A stretch of 64,000 nt of DNA, from assembly GCF_900113315.1 (NCBI RefSeq), contig NZ_FOZG01000003.1, positions 620,001 through 684,000 of the forward strand. The letters run 5' to 3'. Positions within the stretch are counted from its first letter, which is position 1; every line of letters begins with the position of its first letter. This stretch comes from Sphingomonas jatrophae (GTDB lineage: Bacteria > Pseudomonadota > Alphaproteobacteria > Sphingomonadales > Sphingomonadaceae). The notes beneath the pieces were generated by a model. It saw nothing but the letters and a program-made list of their open reading frames with translations. It was not told the origin of the DNA and made no database searches. Shown in pieces: positions 51,269 through 59,317 of this stretch. The translations under genes were made by a program, and so were the position numbers.

Positions 51269-52584
51269 CTGTCGCTCCCATTGCCGGGTGCCTGGCCGAG
51301 ATCGGCGGGCGTCAGATCGAAGGATGGCTCCGGCAGGCGCCGGGTCGGGCTCGGTGGGGTGCGGGCGGGCTCGGCGCGGGCCGGGTCGCGCGGCCGTTCG
51401 GTGCGGGCCGGCTCGGTGCGGCTCGGCTCACGGACACGCTCGGCGCGGGGCGGCTCCGTCCGGCTCGGCTCGGGTCGTGACGGTTCGGCGCGCGCAGGCG
51501 CCGGTCGCACAGGCTCGCTGCGGACGGGTTCGACGCGCGCGGGCTCGGGACGGGGGCGCTCCGGCCGGGGCGGCGCCGGGGGCACGATCGCAACCGGGGC
51601 AGGCGCGGGGGCCACGGGTGCCGCCATGGGCTGGCCGCTCGCCACCTGACGCGCCGCATCGACCAGCGCGCGGATGCGCTGCGCCAGGCTGCGCGTGATC
51701 CAGACATAGCCGTTCATCGACATGTGGATGCCGTCGTCCGCGCGGATCAGCACGCGGTGGCCGTCCTTGGGATCGGGCAGATAGGCCGCGTAAGCGCCGC
51801 TCGCGTCGGACGAGAAGGGCCGCGTATCGATGAACGGCACGCCCAGCTGCGCCATCTTCGCCGTGTAGAAGGCGTTCATCCGCTGGATGTCGCTGTCGAA
51901 CGCGGTCTTGCGCATCCGCGGCAGGCCAACCCAATAGACCTGCGCCCCATGGGCGCGCAGCAGCGCGACGAAGCGCTCGACGCGCGCACCGATCTCCGCC
52001 TGCCAGGCCGGTGTCAGCAGCGCGGCGGCGCGGCCATTGCCCGTGTAGACGCCCTGCGTGTCGTTCGCCCCGTAGGAGATGACCGCGATGTCGAGCGGCC
52101 CCTGCCCCAGCTGCGCGGCGGCGTGGCTTTCGAGGTTGAGGCTCTTGTAGCGGGTGAAGCCGGTCGCCTGCTGGCTGTACTTGATGACGCGGTAGCCGTC
52201 CTTGGCCGGCAGCAGCCGGTTGAGGCCCGACCACACGCCGTCGCCGAAGCTGTCGCCGAACACGCCGACGCGGACCGGCCGGTCGGTCCTGACCGTCTCG
52301 AACAGCTGCTGGCCGGCGGCAGTCCGCGCACCCAGCACCGCCGCCACCTCTGGCGCGGCCTGCGGGGCGGCAGGCGCGGTCGGCGTCTCAGCGGGTGTCT
52401 GGCCGGGTGCGGCGGGGCCATTGGGCGGTGGTGGCAGCGTGCCGGGCTCCACCCCCTGCGGCGCGGGCAGGCCGGGCAGCGGCGCAGGCGCCTCATCCTT
52501 GAAGGAGAGACCGATCAGCACGCCCGCGGCGATCCCGAGGAACAGCACGGCGGTCCGATCCACCACCGCCAACCATGGCTTCAT
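51265..52584 (-). CDS. DUF459/SGNH-type membrane-anchored esterase with an Arg-Pro-Glu tail
   Basis: A 439-residue protein, first gene of the MBOAT operon. Seen: an N-terminal membrane anchor (TAVLFLGIAAGVLIGLSF, 11-28), a Pro-rich linker, an SGNH domain with VFGDSFGDG (Ser near 112), YGAND (172-175) and DDGIHMSMNGY (Asp/His near 283-288), and a C-terminal tail of repeated REP/RTEPxR-type units (about 340-420). DUF459 is the family name for this type of SGNH protein. The tail is highly basic and Pro-rich and may span or bind the wall. Its start is 160 bases from the divergent lytic transglycosylase gene. Confidence 0.87.
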   Translation of the reverse strand: MKPWLAVVDRTAVLFLGIAAGVLIGLSFKDEAPAPLPGLPAPQGVEPGTLPPPPNGPAAPGQTPAETPTAPAAPQAAPEVAAVLGARTAAGQQLFETVRTDRPVRVGVFGDSFGDGVWSGLNRLLPAKDGYRVIKYSQQATGFTRYKSLNLESHAAAQLGQGPLDIAVISYGANDTQGVYTGNGRAAALLTPAWQAEIGARVERFVALLRAHGAQVYWVGLPRMRKTAFDSDIQRMNAFYTAKMAQLGVPFIDTRPFSSDASGAYAAYLPDPKDGHRVLIRADDGIHMSMNGYVWITRSLAQRIRALVDAARQVASGQPMAAPVAPAPAPVAIVPPAPPRPERPRPEPARVEPVRSEPVRPAPARAEPSRPEPSRTEPPRAERVREPSRTEPARTERPRDPARAEPARTPPSPTRRLPEPSFDLTPADLGQAPGNGSDR

Positions 52585-52743
52585 CTTGCTGTCGTCCGCC
52601 CGTCGCCGCTGTCGAAATGTTCGGCCGCGGCGCCTGTCGCCCGGCTGAACCGCGGGCGTTAAGCCGCGCGGCGGGCGCTGTCGAGCGGCGCGCGAATCGG
52701 CTTGGCTTACCTTTGGTTAACCTTGTCCGTTCATGGCTGTGGC

Positions 52744-53628
52744 ATGAGCAGGCAGACGATCCGCCCAACGCTGGATCAGACCGGTGACGCGCAGGCGATC
52801 CGCCGCGCGATCGGCCGTGCGGCGAACCGCACGGGCGTGGATTTCACTTATCTGCTCAACCAGGCCAAATCCGAAAGCGGGCTGAACCCGACAGCCAAGG
52901 CGGGCAACAGCTCGGCCACCGGCCTCTACCAGTTCATCGACCAGAGCTGGCTCGGCGTGATGAAGCAGCACGGAGCAGAGCATGGCTATGGCTGGGCGGC
53001 GGATGCGATCCACCGCCAGGGCGGCCGCTGGACGGTGAAGAGCGAGTATCGCGAGGCGGTGTTTGCCTTGCGCAAGGATCCGGAGGCGTCGTCCTTGATG
53101 GCGGCGGCCTATGCCAGCGACAATGCGGCAGGGCTGAAGCAGAGCCTCGGTCGCGACGTCGGCTCGACCGATCTCTATTTCGCGCACTTCCTCGGGCTGC
53201 ACGGCGCCAAGAAGTTCCTGAAGGCGGCGGACCATGCCCCGGGCGCCACCGCCGCGGCATTGTTCCCGCGCGAGGCGGCCGCCAATCGCACCATCTTCTA
53301 TACCAAGAGCGGCGAGGCGCGGTCGCTGGGGCAGGTCTATGCCCTGATGGGCAGGAAGATCGGCGGACCCGCAGAGGCGCCGCCCGTCGCCGACGATCCT
53401 GGCCCGACGCTGATGGCGGAGGACCAGGCGCTCAGCCCGACCCCGCCCGAGGTCGCGACCGTGCAGCTTGCGGCGCTGACCACCGAGGGGGCGAGCGCGC
53501 CCTCGCCGCTGGAGGCGATGCTGGGGCAACAGGCGCAGGCAAGCGCGGGGATCGACCTGCTCAAGCCGCAGCCGGGGCAGGCGCGGCTGGCCTATCTGAT
53601 GGTGCTGAACCAGCTGGGCACGGTTTAG
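52744..53628 (+). CDS. Lytic transglycosylase, probably flagellum-associated
   Basis: A 294-residue wall-cutting enzyme of the SLT type. Seen: NRTGVDFTYLLNQAKSESGLNPTAKAGNSSATGLYQFIDQSW (about 29-70, with the catalytic Glu near 44), then a helical part and a Pro-rich tail. No clear signal peptide is seen at the ATG at 52744; a TTG at 52702 would add a weakly hydrophobic start, so export is unsettled. The flagellar FlgJ here lacks its hydrolase half, and this gene lies beside the flagellar operon, so it may open the wall for the rod, like the stand-alone transglycosylases of other Alphaproteobacteria (inference). Confidence 0.83.
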   Translation: MSRQTIRPTLDQTGDAQAIRRAIGRAANRTGVDFTYLLNQAKSESGLNPTAKAGNSSATGLYQFIDQSWLGVMKQHGAEHGYGWAADAIHRQGGRWTVKSEYREAVFALRKDPEASSLMAAAYASDNAAGLKQSLGRDVGSTDLYFAHFLGLHGAKKFLKAADHAPGATAAALFPREAAANRTIFYTKSGEARSLGQVYALMGRKIGGPAEAPPVADDPGPTLMAEDQALSPTPPEVATVQLAALTTEGASAPSPLEAMLGQQAQASAGIDLLKPQPGQARLAYLMVLNQLGTV

Positions 53629-53645
53629 GACCGCCTGCCCTTCTT

Positions 53646-53743
53646 CGTCATGCCGGGCTTGTTCCGGCATCCACAGTGACGCACTTCTTGCGGCCGATTG
53701 GCCTGGCGGAGGAGTGGACCCCGGACCAAGTCCGGGGTGACGA
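53646..53743. repeat. 98-bp dispersed repeat, copy 2
   Basis: The same element as at 30231-30328, of equal length and with the same terminal hairpins (ATGCCGGG..TCCGGCAT and CCCCGGACCAAGTCCGGGG). It fills the gap between the convergent transglycosylase and motB genes. The middle 40 bases differ between the copies while the ends are conserved. Confidence 0.8.
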
Positions 53744-53751
53744 CAGGCTTC

Positions 53752-54684
53752 TCAGTGCGCGGAAGCCTTCTCTTCTGTCACGCCCGCAGGCTCGACGGCA
53801 GGCACGTCCGCCCCACCCTTCTCCCATGCCAAGGTCACCGACATGCGGCGGTTGCGCGGATCGTAGCGGTCGGCGGGCACATAGGGCTCGCGATCGGACA
53901 CGCCCTCGATCCGGGCGAAGCGGCGGGGCGCGACGCCCGCCACGTCGAGCGCGCGACGGGTCGCCTCGGCGCGGGCGGAGGAGAGCGTCCAGTTGTTGAC
54001 CGCACGGCCCGCGGCATAAGGCAGCGCATCGGTGTGGCCGCGCACGATCACGTCGTTGGGCGAGGCGGAGATGACGCCCGCCACCGTCCGCACCAGCGCC
54101 TGCGCATCCGGCAGCAGCCGATCGGTGCCGAGCGCGAACATGGCGAAATCGGACTGATCGACGAGATCGATGCGCAAGCCCTCGCGTGTCTCGACGAAAC
54201 GGACCGATTTCACCAGCCGCCGAAGCCGCGCATCCTTCTGCATCTTCTCGACGATCTGGCGGCGGAGCGCGGCGAAGCGGGCGCGATCGCGCTGCTTGGC
54301 CGCCATGGCGCCCTCCATCTTGCCGCCGGTCGCATCGCGCGGGATGGTGATGGACTTGGTGCCGGTGCCGCCGGACTTGGGATATTTGTCCTTCGCGGTC
54401 AGCGAATCGCCGCCGAGCGGGCCGTTGCCGCCGCCGGATTTCTGCCGCGTCTCGACAAGGGTCGGCGAGAAGTAGTCGGCGATGCCCTTGCGCTGCTTCT
54501 CGGTCGTGGCGCCGAGGATCCACAGCAGCAGGAAGAAGGCCATCATCGCCGTCACGAAATCGGCATAGGCGACCTTCCACGCGCCGCCGTGATGGCCGCC
54601 ATGACCCTCGACGATGATCTTCTTGACGATGATCGGGCGAACGGGCTCCGGCTCGGGCGCCCGCTTGCGCGCTGCACTGGCCAC
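53752..54684 (-). CDS. motB: Flagellar stator protein MotB
   Basis: A 310-residue stator subunit that anchors the proton channel to the wall. Seen: a short cytoplasmic start, one transmembrane helix VAYADFVTAMMAFFLLLWIL (about 39-58) carrying the essential proton-binding Asp, a linker, and an OmpA-type peptidoglycan-binding domain with VIVRGHTDALPY near 205 and NWTLSSARAEATRRAL. The tail is Lys/Glu-rich. It starts with GTG at 54684, three bases after motA, so the two are translated together. It faces the lytic transglycosylase gene across the repeat. Confidence 0.95.
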   Translation of the reverse strand: MASAARKRAPEPEPVRPIIVKKIIVEGHGGHHGGAWKVAYADFVTAMMAFFLLLWILGATTEKQRKGIADYFSPTLVETRQKSGGGNGPLGGDSLTAKDKYPKSGGTGTKSITIPRDATGGKMEGAMAAKQRDRARFAALRRQIVEKMQKDARLRRLVKSVRFVETREGLRIDLVDQSDFAMFALGTDRLLPDAQALVRTVAGVISASPNDVIVRGHTDALPYAAGRAVNNWTLSSARAEATRRALDVAGVAPRRFARIEGVSDREPYVPADRYDPRNRRMSVTLAWEKGGADVPAVEPAGVTEEKASAH

Positions 54685-54687
54685 GGC

Positions 54688-55551
54688 TTACCGCCCCCGC
54701 ATACCGTCGAACACCTCGGCGAAGGCCGGCTGGTTCGAGTGGGTGATGCCCGAGCGCGCGGCCTCGATCACCAGCGGCAGCGGATGGCCCTGGAGCGAGG
54801 CGACGATGATCTGCTTGACCACCTCATAGATGGCGGCATCCGCCTCGATCACCTGGCGGCAGCGATTGGCAAACGGCGCGACGATGCCATAGGCGAGCAG
54901 CACGCCGAGAAAGGTGCCGACCAGCGCCGAGCCGATCATGCCGCCGAGGATCGACGGCGGCTTGTCGATCGAGCCCATCGTCTTCACGACGCCGAGCACC
55001 GCCGCGACGATGCCGAGCGCGGGCAGCGCATCCGCCAGGTTCTGGAGCATGTCAGCGGGGCGCACCGCATCGTGATGATGCGTCTTGAGGCTGTTGTTCA
55101 TCACATCCTCGACCGCCATCGGATCGAGCGTTCCGCTGGAGACGACGACCAGTCGCAGCGTATCCGCGATCATGTGGATCAGCGTGTCGTCCTTCAGGAG
55201 CTTGGGATATTCCTGGAAGATGGTCGAGTTCTTCGGATCCTCGATATGCGGCTCCAGCGCGACGGGGCCGTCGGTGCGCAGCATCTTCATCAGGCGCGAG
55301 ACGAGGAAGATCGTGTCGAGGAAATCCTGCCGCTTGTAGCGCGGACCCTTGAACACCTTGGCGAGGCCGCCGCCGAGCTGCTTCAGCTCCTTCATCGAAT
55401 TGCCCGCCAGCACCGCGCCGACCGCGGCACCGCCGATGATGAGCATTTCGTGCGGGATGGCGTGCAGCACCGGCGCGAGATCGCCGCCGGTGAAGGCGAA
55501 GCCGCCGAACACCATCGCGAGAAGGACGACGAGGCCGATTGCTGCGAACAT
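54688..55551 (-). CDS. motA: Flagellar stator protein MotA
   Basis: A 287-residue inner-membrane protein that forms the proton channel with MotB and pushes on the rotor. Seen: two N-terminal helices (IGLVVLLAMVFGGFAF, IIGGAAVGAVLAG), a large cytoplasmic loop with FQEYPKLLKDDTLIHMIADTLRLVV, and two C-terminal helices (LADALPALGIVAAVLGVVKTMGS, GSALVGTFLGVLLAYGIVAPFAN) with the conserved Pro residues. It follows flgL after a repeat-rich gap of about 170 bp and leads motB. Confidence 0.95.
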   Translation of the reverse strand: MFAAIGLVVLLAMVFGGFAFTGGDLAPVLHAIPHEMLIIGGAAVGAVLAGNSMKELKQLGGGLAKVFKGPRYKRQDFLDTIFLVSRLMKMLRTDGPVALEPHIEDPKNSTIFQEYPKLLKDDTLIHMIADTLRLVVVSSGTLDPMAVEDVMNNSLKTHHHDAVRPADMLQNLADALPALGIVAAVLGVVKTMGSIDKPPSILGGMIGSALVGTFLGVLLAYGIVAPFANRCRQVIEADAAIYEVVKQIIVASLQGHPLPLVIEAARSGITHSNQPAFAEVFDGMRGR

Positions 55552-55647
55552 GGGACGGGAACGCCTTGGGTTAACTGACTGGAGACCGGCTTTAGCGTGG
55601 AGGCGTTAAGCAAGGCCTAGCGGCTGGAGCCGAAGAGAAGGACGGCG

Positions 55648-55716
55648 CTTCGACAGGCTCAGCTCGAACAGAGTTAGAGCCACCCTTCGTCATGCTGAAA
55701 CGAGTTCAGCATGACG
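55648..55716. repeat. Repeat pair between flgL and motA
   Basis: CTTCGACAGGCTCAGCTCGAACA (55648-55670) is a half copy of the repeat found in flgH. Next to it, CGTCATGCTGAA and TTCAGCATGACG (55688-55716) form a perfect 12-bp stem with a 5-base loop. They separate flgL from motA on the minus strand and may slow or end transcription, though no T-run follows the stem. Confidence 0.65.
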
Positions 55717-55723
55717 GAAAAGA

Positions 55724-56539
55724 TTACAGCAGGTCGAACAGCGTCTTGGCGTTGAGCTTGGCGAAGACGGACTGGGCGGCCTCCAGCGTCAGCATCTGCG
55801 ATTGCAGCTGGGCGATGGCGGCGGGCAGATCGGTGCCTTCGAGCGCGACCCGCTCCTCCTCCAGATCGAGTGCGGAGGATTTGAGCGCCTCGCGCGCATC
55901 GTCGAGCCGGTCGGCACGGACGCCATGTTCGGCGCGGACGCGGGTGAGGCTGTCGCTCTGCGTGACCAGCGCGTCGAGGCCGGTCTGCATCGCGGCGGGG
56001 TCGCCATCGCTCACTGCCTTCGCGGCAGCGCGCAGCATCTCCTCCATGCCGCCGAACGCATCGTCGCGGGAGACGGTGGCGGCCGTGGTCACGCCCTCGC
56101 CGATCGGGAGCTGGAGCGGCGTGCCCTCCGGGAACAGCGGGCGGCCGCGCGAATCGGTGGCGGTGCGCGCGGCGGCGACATCGTCGGCGATGGCGGCAAG
56201 CTCGGTCGCGATCGCGGCGCGGCTTTCGGCCGACTGGGTGCCGTTGCGCGCGCTCATCAACAGCTCGCGTGCGCGGTCGAGCCCGGTTGCGGTCGACTCC
56301 AGCGCGCCGTCGACGCGGGTCGCCGTGGCGGCGCCTGCCTGGACGTTGGCGGCATAGACGGCCTGGTTCGCCTCCGAGCGGCGGATGTCGGCGACGCGGG
56401 CGGCGGCCGCGGGATCGTCCGATCCGGCCTGGAGCCGCTTGGTCGACGAGATGTCGGTCTGCAGCCGCGCGATGGACTGGGCGAGCTTTCCCTGACGGGC
56501 GATCTCGGCGGAGATGCGGGTGGAGGTGGCGCCGATCAT
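55724..56539 (-). CDS. flgL: Flagellar hook-filament junction protein FlgL
   Basis: A 271-residue flagellin-like junction protein (HAP3). Seen: the D0-type N-terminus MIGATSTRISAEIARQGKLAQSIARLQTDISSTKRLQAGSDDPAAAARVADIR, a helical middle, and a C-terminus with EAAQSVFAKLNAKTLFDLL. It is secreted by the flagellar apparatus and links FlgK to the filament. It starts eight bases after flgK. Confidence 0.93.
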   Translation of the reverse strand: MIGATSTRISAEIARQGKLAQSIARLQTDISSTKRLQAGSDDPAAAARVADIRRSEANQAVYAANVQAGAATATRVDGALESTATGLDRARELLMSARNGTQSAESRAAIATELAAIADDVAAARTATDSRGRPLFPEGTPLQLPIGEGVTTAATVSRDDAFGGMEEMLRAAAKAVSDGDPAAMQTGLDALVTQSDSLTRVRAEHGVRADRLDDAREALKSSALDLEEERVALEGTDLPAAIAQLQSQMLTLEAAQSVFAKLNAKTLFDLL

Positions 56540-56547
56540 GGAAGCCC

Positions 56548-57891
56548 TCAGAACAGCTGGAGGATGGATTGCAGCGTCTCGCGCGCGACCTGGACGATCT
56601 TCGCGGACGCATCATAGGCTTGCTGGAAGCGGATCAGCTCCGCCGCCTCGCGGTCGAGATCGACGCCGCTGCCGGCATCGCGCGCCGCGGCCGAGCTGTC
56701 GGCGCGGGTGGCGGCGGAGGCGCTCTCCACCTTGGCGGCGGCGACGCTCTGCGAGAGGCCCGAGACGAGTGCTGCGGCACGCGCTTCGATGCCGCCGGCC
56801 CCCCGCGTGGCGGCGAGCGCGAGGGCATTGCCGTTGGCGCTGCCGCCTTTGGCAGCGGCGAGTGCGGCGGGATTGTCGGTGGCGAGCGCGATGTCGCCCG
56901 CCCCGGTCGCGGCGAGCAGGGCCGCGCCGGCAGTGCCGGCCCGGGTGGTGCCGCCTGCATTCCACGCGTTGATCTGCGCGGCGAAATCAACCGCCACTGC
57001 GTCGAGCTGACGCCGCCGGCCGGCGATGCTGGCCGCCGCATCGACCAGCCCCGACAGGCTGCCGCCCGACGGCGCCAGCGCTGAGACGGCGCCGTCCCGC
57101 TCGACGGAGAGCGACAGGCGGCCATCCTCTGCCGCGGCGAGGCTGACGAGCGCGGGGCCGCGGCCGTCGAGCAGGGTGGTTCCGCTCGCGCCCGCCGCGG
57201 TGATGCCGACGGCACCCGCCGCGTCGAACGAGACATCGATGCCGACCGCGCCCGCAATGCCGTCGAGCAGCCGGTCCCGCTCATCGAGCGCTGCGGCCTT
57301 GGCACTGCTGCCCTCGGGCAGGCGGCGGAGCGTGGAATTGAGCTGCGACAGCGCGGACAGGCTGGCGTTCAGCCGGTCGGTCAGGTCCTTCGCCTCGGTG
57401 CCGATGCCGGCGGAGACACGCGCAAGACCGTCGGCGCTGGTGCGCAGGCCGCTGGCGGCATCGTCCAGCGCGGTCAGCATGGCCTGGCGCGGCAGATTGC
57501 CTTCGGAATCGGCGGCGAGCGCGTCGGCAGCGGTGTAGACGGCGGTAAGCTTCATCGCCACGCCCTTGCTACCGTCCGGCAGTTGCGTCTCGGCGGTGGC
57601 CAGCCAGCGCGCGCGCGCATCGGCACGCGCGGCATCAGCGGCCGTCAGGCGCGCGTCGGCGATCTTGTAGGCATCCGCCGCGCGCGCGACGCCGAGCACG
57701 CGCACGCCGCCGACCGCCGAGCCATCGCGATAGAGCGGGTTGGCGCCGCCGATCGTGGCCGCAGCGCCGAGGGTCACGTCACGACGGACGTAGCCGGCGG
57801 TGTTGGCGTTGGCGACATTGTCACCGATGGTCGACAGGCCCGTCCGGTAGGAGGACAGGCCCGACGCGCCGATGCCGAGCAGGTCTGTCAC
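56548..57891 (-). CDS. flgK: Flagellar hook-associated protein FlgK
   Basis: A 447-residue hook-associated protein 1. Seen: the rod/hook N-terminus LGIGASGLSSYRTGLSTIGDNVANANTAGYVRRDVTL, a central part with DERDRLLDGIAGAVG, and the C-terminal LIRFQQAYDASAKIVQVARETLQSILQLF helix typical of FlgK. It starts with GTG at 57891, overlapping the flgJ stop (GTGA). Confidence 0.94.
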   Translation of the reverse strand: MTDLLGIGASGLSSYRTGLSTIGDNVANANTAGYVRRDVTLGAAATIGGANPLYRDGSAVGGVRVLGVARAADAYKIADARLTAADAARADARARWLATAETQLPDGSKGVAMKLTAVYTAADALAADSEGNLPRQAMLTALDDAASGLRTSADGLARVSAGIGTEAKDLTDRLNASLSALSQLNSTLRRLPEGSSAKAAALDERDRLLDGIAGAVGIDVSFDAAGAVGITAAGASGTTLLDGRGPALVSLAAAEDGRLSLSVERDGAVSALAPSGGSLSGLVDAAASIAGRRRQLDAVAVDFAAQINAWNAGGTTRAGTAGAALLAATGAGDIALATDNPAALAAAKGGSANGNALALAATRGAGGIEARAAALVSGLSQSVAAAKVESASAATRADSSAAARDAGSGVDLDREAAELIRFQQAYDASAKIVQVARETLQSILQLF

Positions 57892-58223
57892 TTGGGCAGC
57901 TCCTCACCCGTTGCCGGCAGCGTCTTGCCGCCCGGCACCGTCTTGCCGAGCTGCGCCATCAGCAGCTCGGCGATGCCGAACGTGCCCTTGGCGGCCATGC
58001 CATCGGCGGTGCGCGCGTCGGCGAGGTCGCGGAACTGATCGCCGGCCGACGAGCCGAACATGTCGTCGCCGAGGCTCGCCGAGCGCATCGATGCCATGAT
58101 CTGGCGGATGAACACCGCCTCGAACGCCTGCGCGGTGGCCTTCAGCTTGTCGGCGGGCTGGCCCGCCTGCGGCGTGGCGACGCTGCCGCCGATGATCGAC
58201 GGGCCAGAAGCCGAACTACTCAC
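57888..58223 (-). CDS. flgJ: Rod-binding protein FlgJ, single-domain form
   Basis: A 111-residue rod cap protein. Seen: AQAFEAVFIRQIMASMRSA (about 40-58), the Rod-binding family motif, and a short C-terminus (AELLMAQLGKTVPGGK). The muramidase half found in enterobacterial FlgJ (over 300 residues) is absent, as is usual in Alphaproteobacteria. It starts with GTG at 58223, overlapping the flgI stop (GTGA). The wall-cutting role is probably taken by a separate enzyme. Confidence 0.88.
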   Translation of the reverse strand: MSSSASGPSIIGGSVATPQAGQPADKLKATAQAFEAVFIRQIMASMRSASLGDDMFGSSAGDQFRDLADARTADGMAAKGTFGIAELLMAQLGKTVPGGKTLPATGEELPK

Positions 58224-59308
58224 AGGACCACCAGATCGGCGGTCATCGCGCCGGCCTGCTTCAGTGCCTCGAGGATGGCGACGAGATCGGCAGGCGAGGC
58301 GCCGATCGCGTTCACCGCTTTCACGATGTCGGCGAGATTGGCGGTGCGCTTCACCTCGAACATCGGGCGATGCTCCTCCGAGACGGAGACGGCGGACTGA
58401 TTCTCGTCGCGCGTGCGGCCCTGGCTGAACGGCTGCGGCTGGCTGACGCGCGTCTGCTCCTGCACCGCAACGGTGAGCTTGCCGTGCGTGACGGCGGCGG
58501 CCTTGATCCGCACCGCGCCGTTGATCACGACGGTGCCGGTGCGCGCATTGACGATGACGCGCGCGGGCGCTTCGGCGGGATCGACCGAGAGGTTTTCGAT
58601 CATGCTCATCAGCATCGCGCGCGCCTCGGCCCCCGGCGGGGCGGTGACGCTGATGGACACCGCATCGGTCGCGCGGGCCTGCGCGCCGCCCGCGTTGATC
58701 GCCGCGGCGACGCGCTGCGCGGTGGTCAGGTCCGCCTCCGACAGGTTGAAGACGAGCGTGGGGGCGGTGGCGAAGCCGGCGTCCACCGCGCGTTCCACCG
58801 TGGCGCCGCCGGGGATGCGGCCCGCGGTCGGCACGTTGACGATGACCGAGCTGCCATCCTTGCCGTCGACGCCGAGCCCGCCGACCGCAAGGCTGCCCTG
58901 GCTCATCGCGTAGATCTGGCCGTCGGCACCGCGGAGCGGCGAGATGAGCAGAGTGCCGCCACGCAGCGACTTGGCCTTGCCGATGGCGGAGACGGTGATG
59001 TCGAGCTTCTGCCCGGGCTTGGCGAAGGCAGGCAGATCGGCGGTGATCATCACCGCCGCGGCATTCTTCAGCGCCGGGTTGATGCCGGGCGGCAGATCGA
59101 AGCCGAAGCGCTGCGCCGTGCCCTTCATCGCCTGCGTGGCATATTCGAGGCTGTCGTCGCCCGTGCCGGCGAGGCCGACGACGATGCCGTAGCCGGTCAG
59201 CTGGTTGGCACGCAGACCCGACCAGGTGCCGAGATCCTTGATCCGCTCCGCCGCGGCGGGTGCGGCAAGGCCGACCAGCAAGGCAAGTGTGAGAAGCAGG
59301 CGACGCAT
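58220..59308 (-). CDS. flgI: Flagellar P-ring protein FlgI
   Basis: A 362-residue periplasmic protein forming the ring around the rod in the peptidoglycan layer. Seen: a signal peptide (LLLTLALLVGLAAPAAA), ERIKDLGTWSGLRANQLTGYGIVVGLAGTGD right after it, and VNAIGASPADLVAILEALKQAGAMTADLVVL at the end, all diagnostic. The ATG at 59308 is chosen because GAGG lies six bases before it, while the ATG at 59314 leaves no room for a binding site. Confidence 0.95.
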   Translation of the reverse strand: MRRLLLTLALLVGLAAPAAAERIKDLGTWSGLRANQLTGYGIVVGLAGTGDDSLEYATQAMKGTAQRFGFDLPPGINPALKNAAAVMITADLPAFAKPGQKLDITVSAIGKAKSLRGGTLLISPLRGADGQIYAMSQGSLAVGGLGVDGKDGSSVIVNVPTAGRIPGGATVERAVDAGFATAPTLVFNLSEADLTTAQRVAAAINAGGAQARATDAVSISVTAPPGAEARAMLMSMIENLSVDPAEAPARVIVNARTGTVVINGAVRIKAAAVTHGKLTVAVQEQTRVSQPQPFSQGRTRDENQSAVSVSEEHRPMFEVKRTANLADIVKAVNAIGASPADLVAILEALKQAGAMTADLVVL

Positions 59309-59317
59309 CGTCATCCT

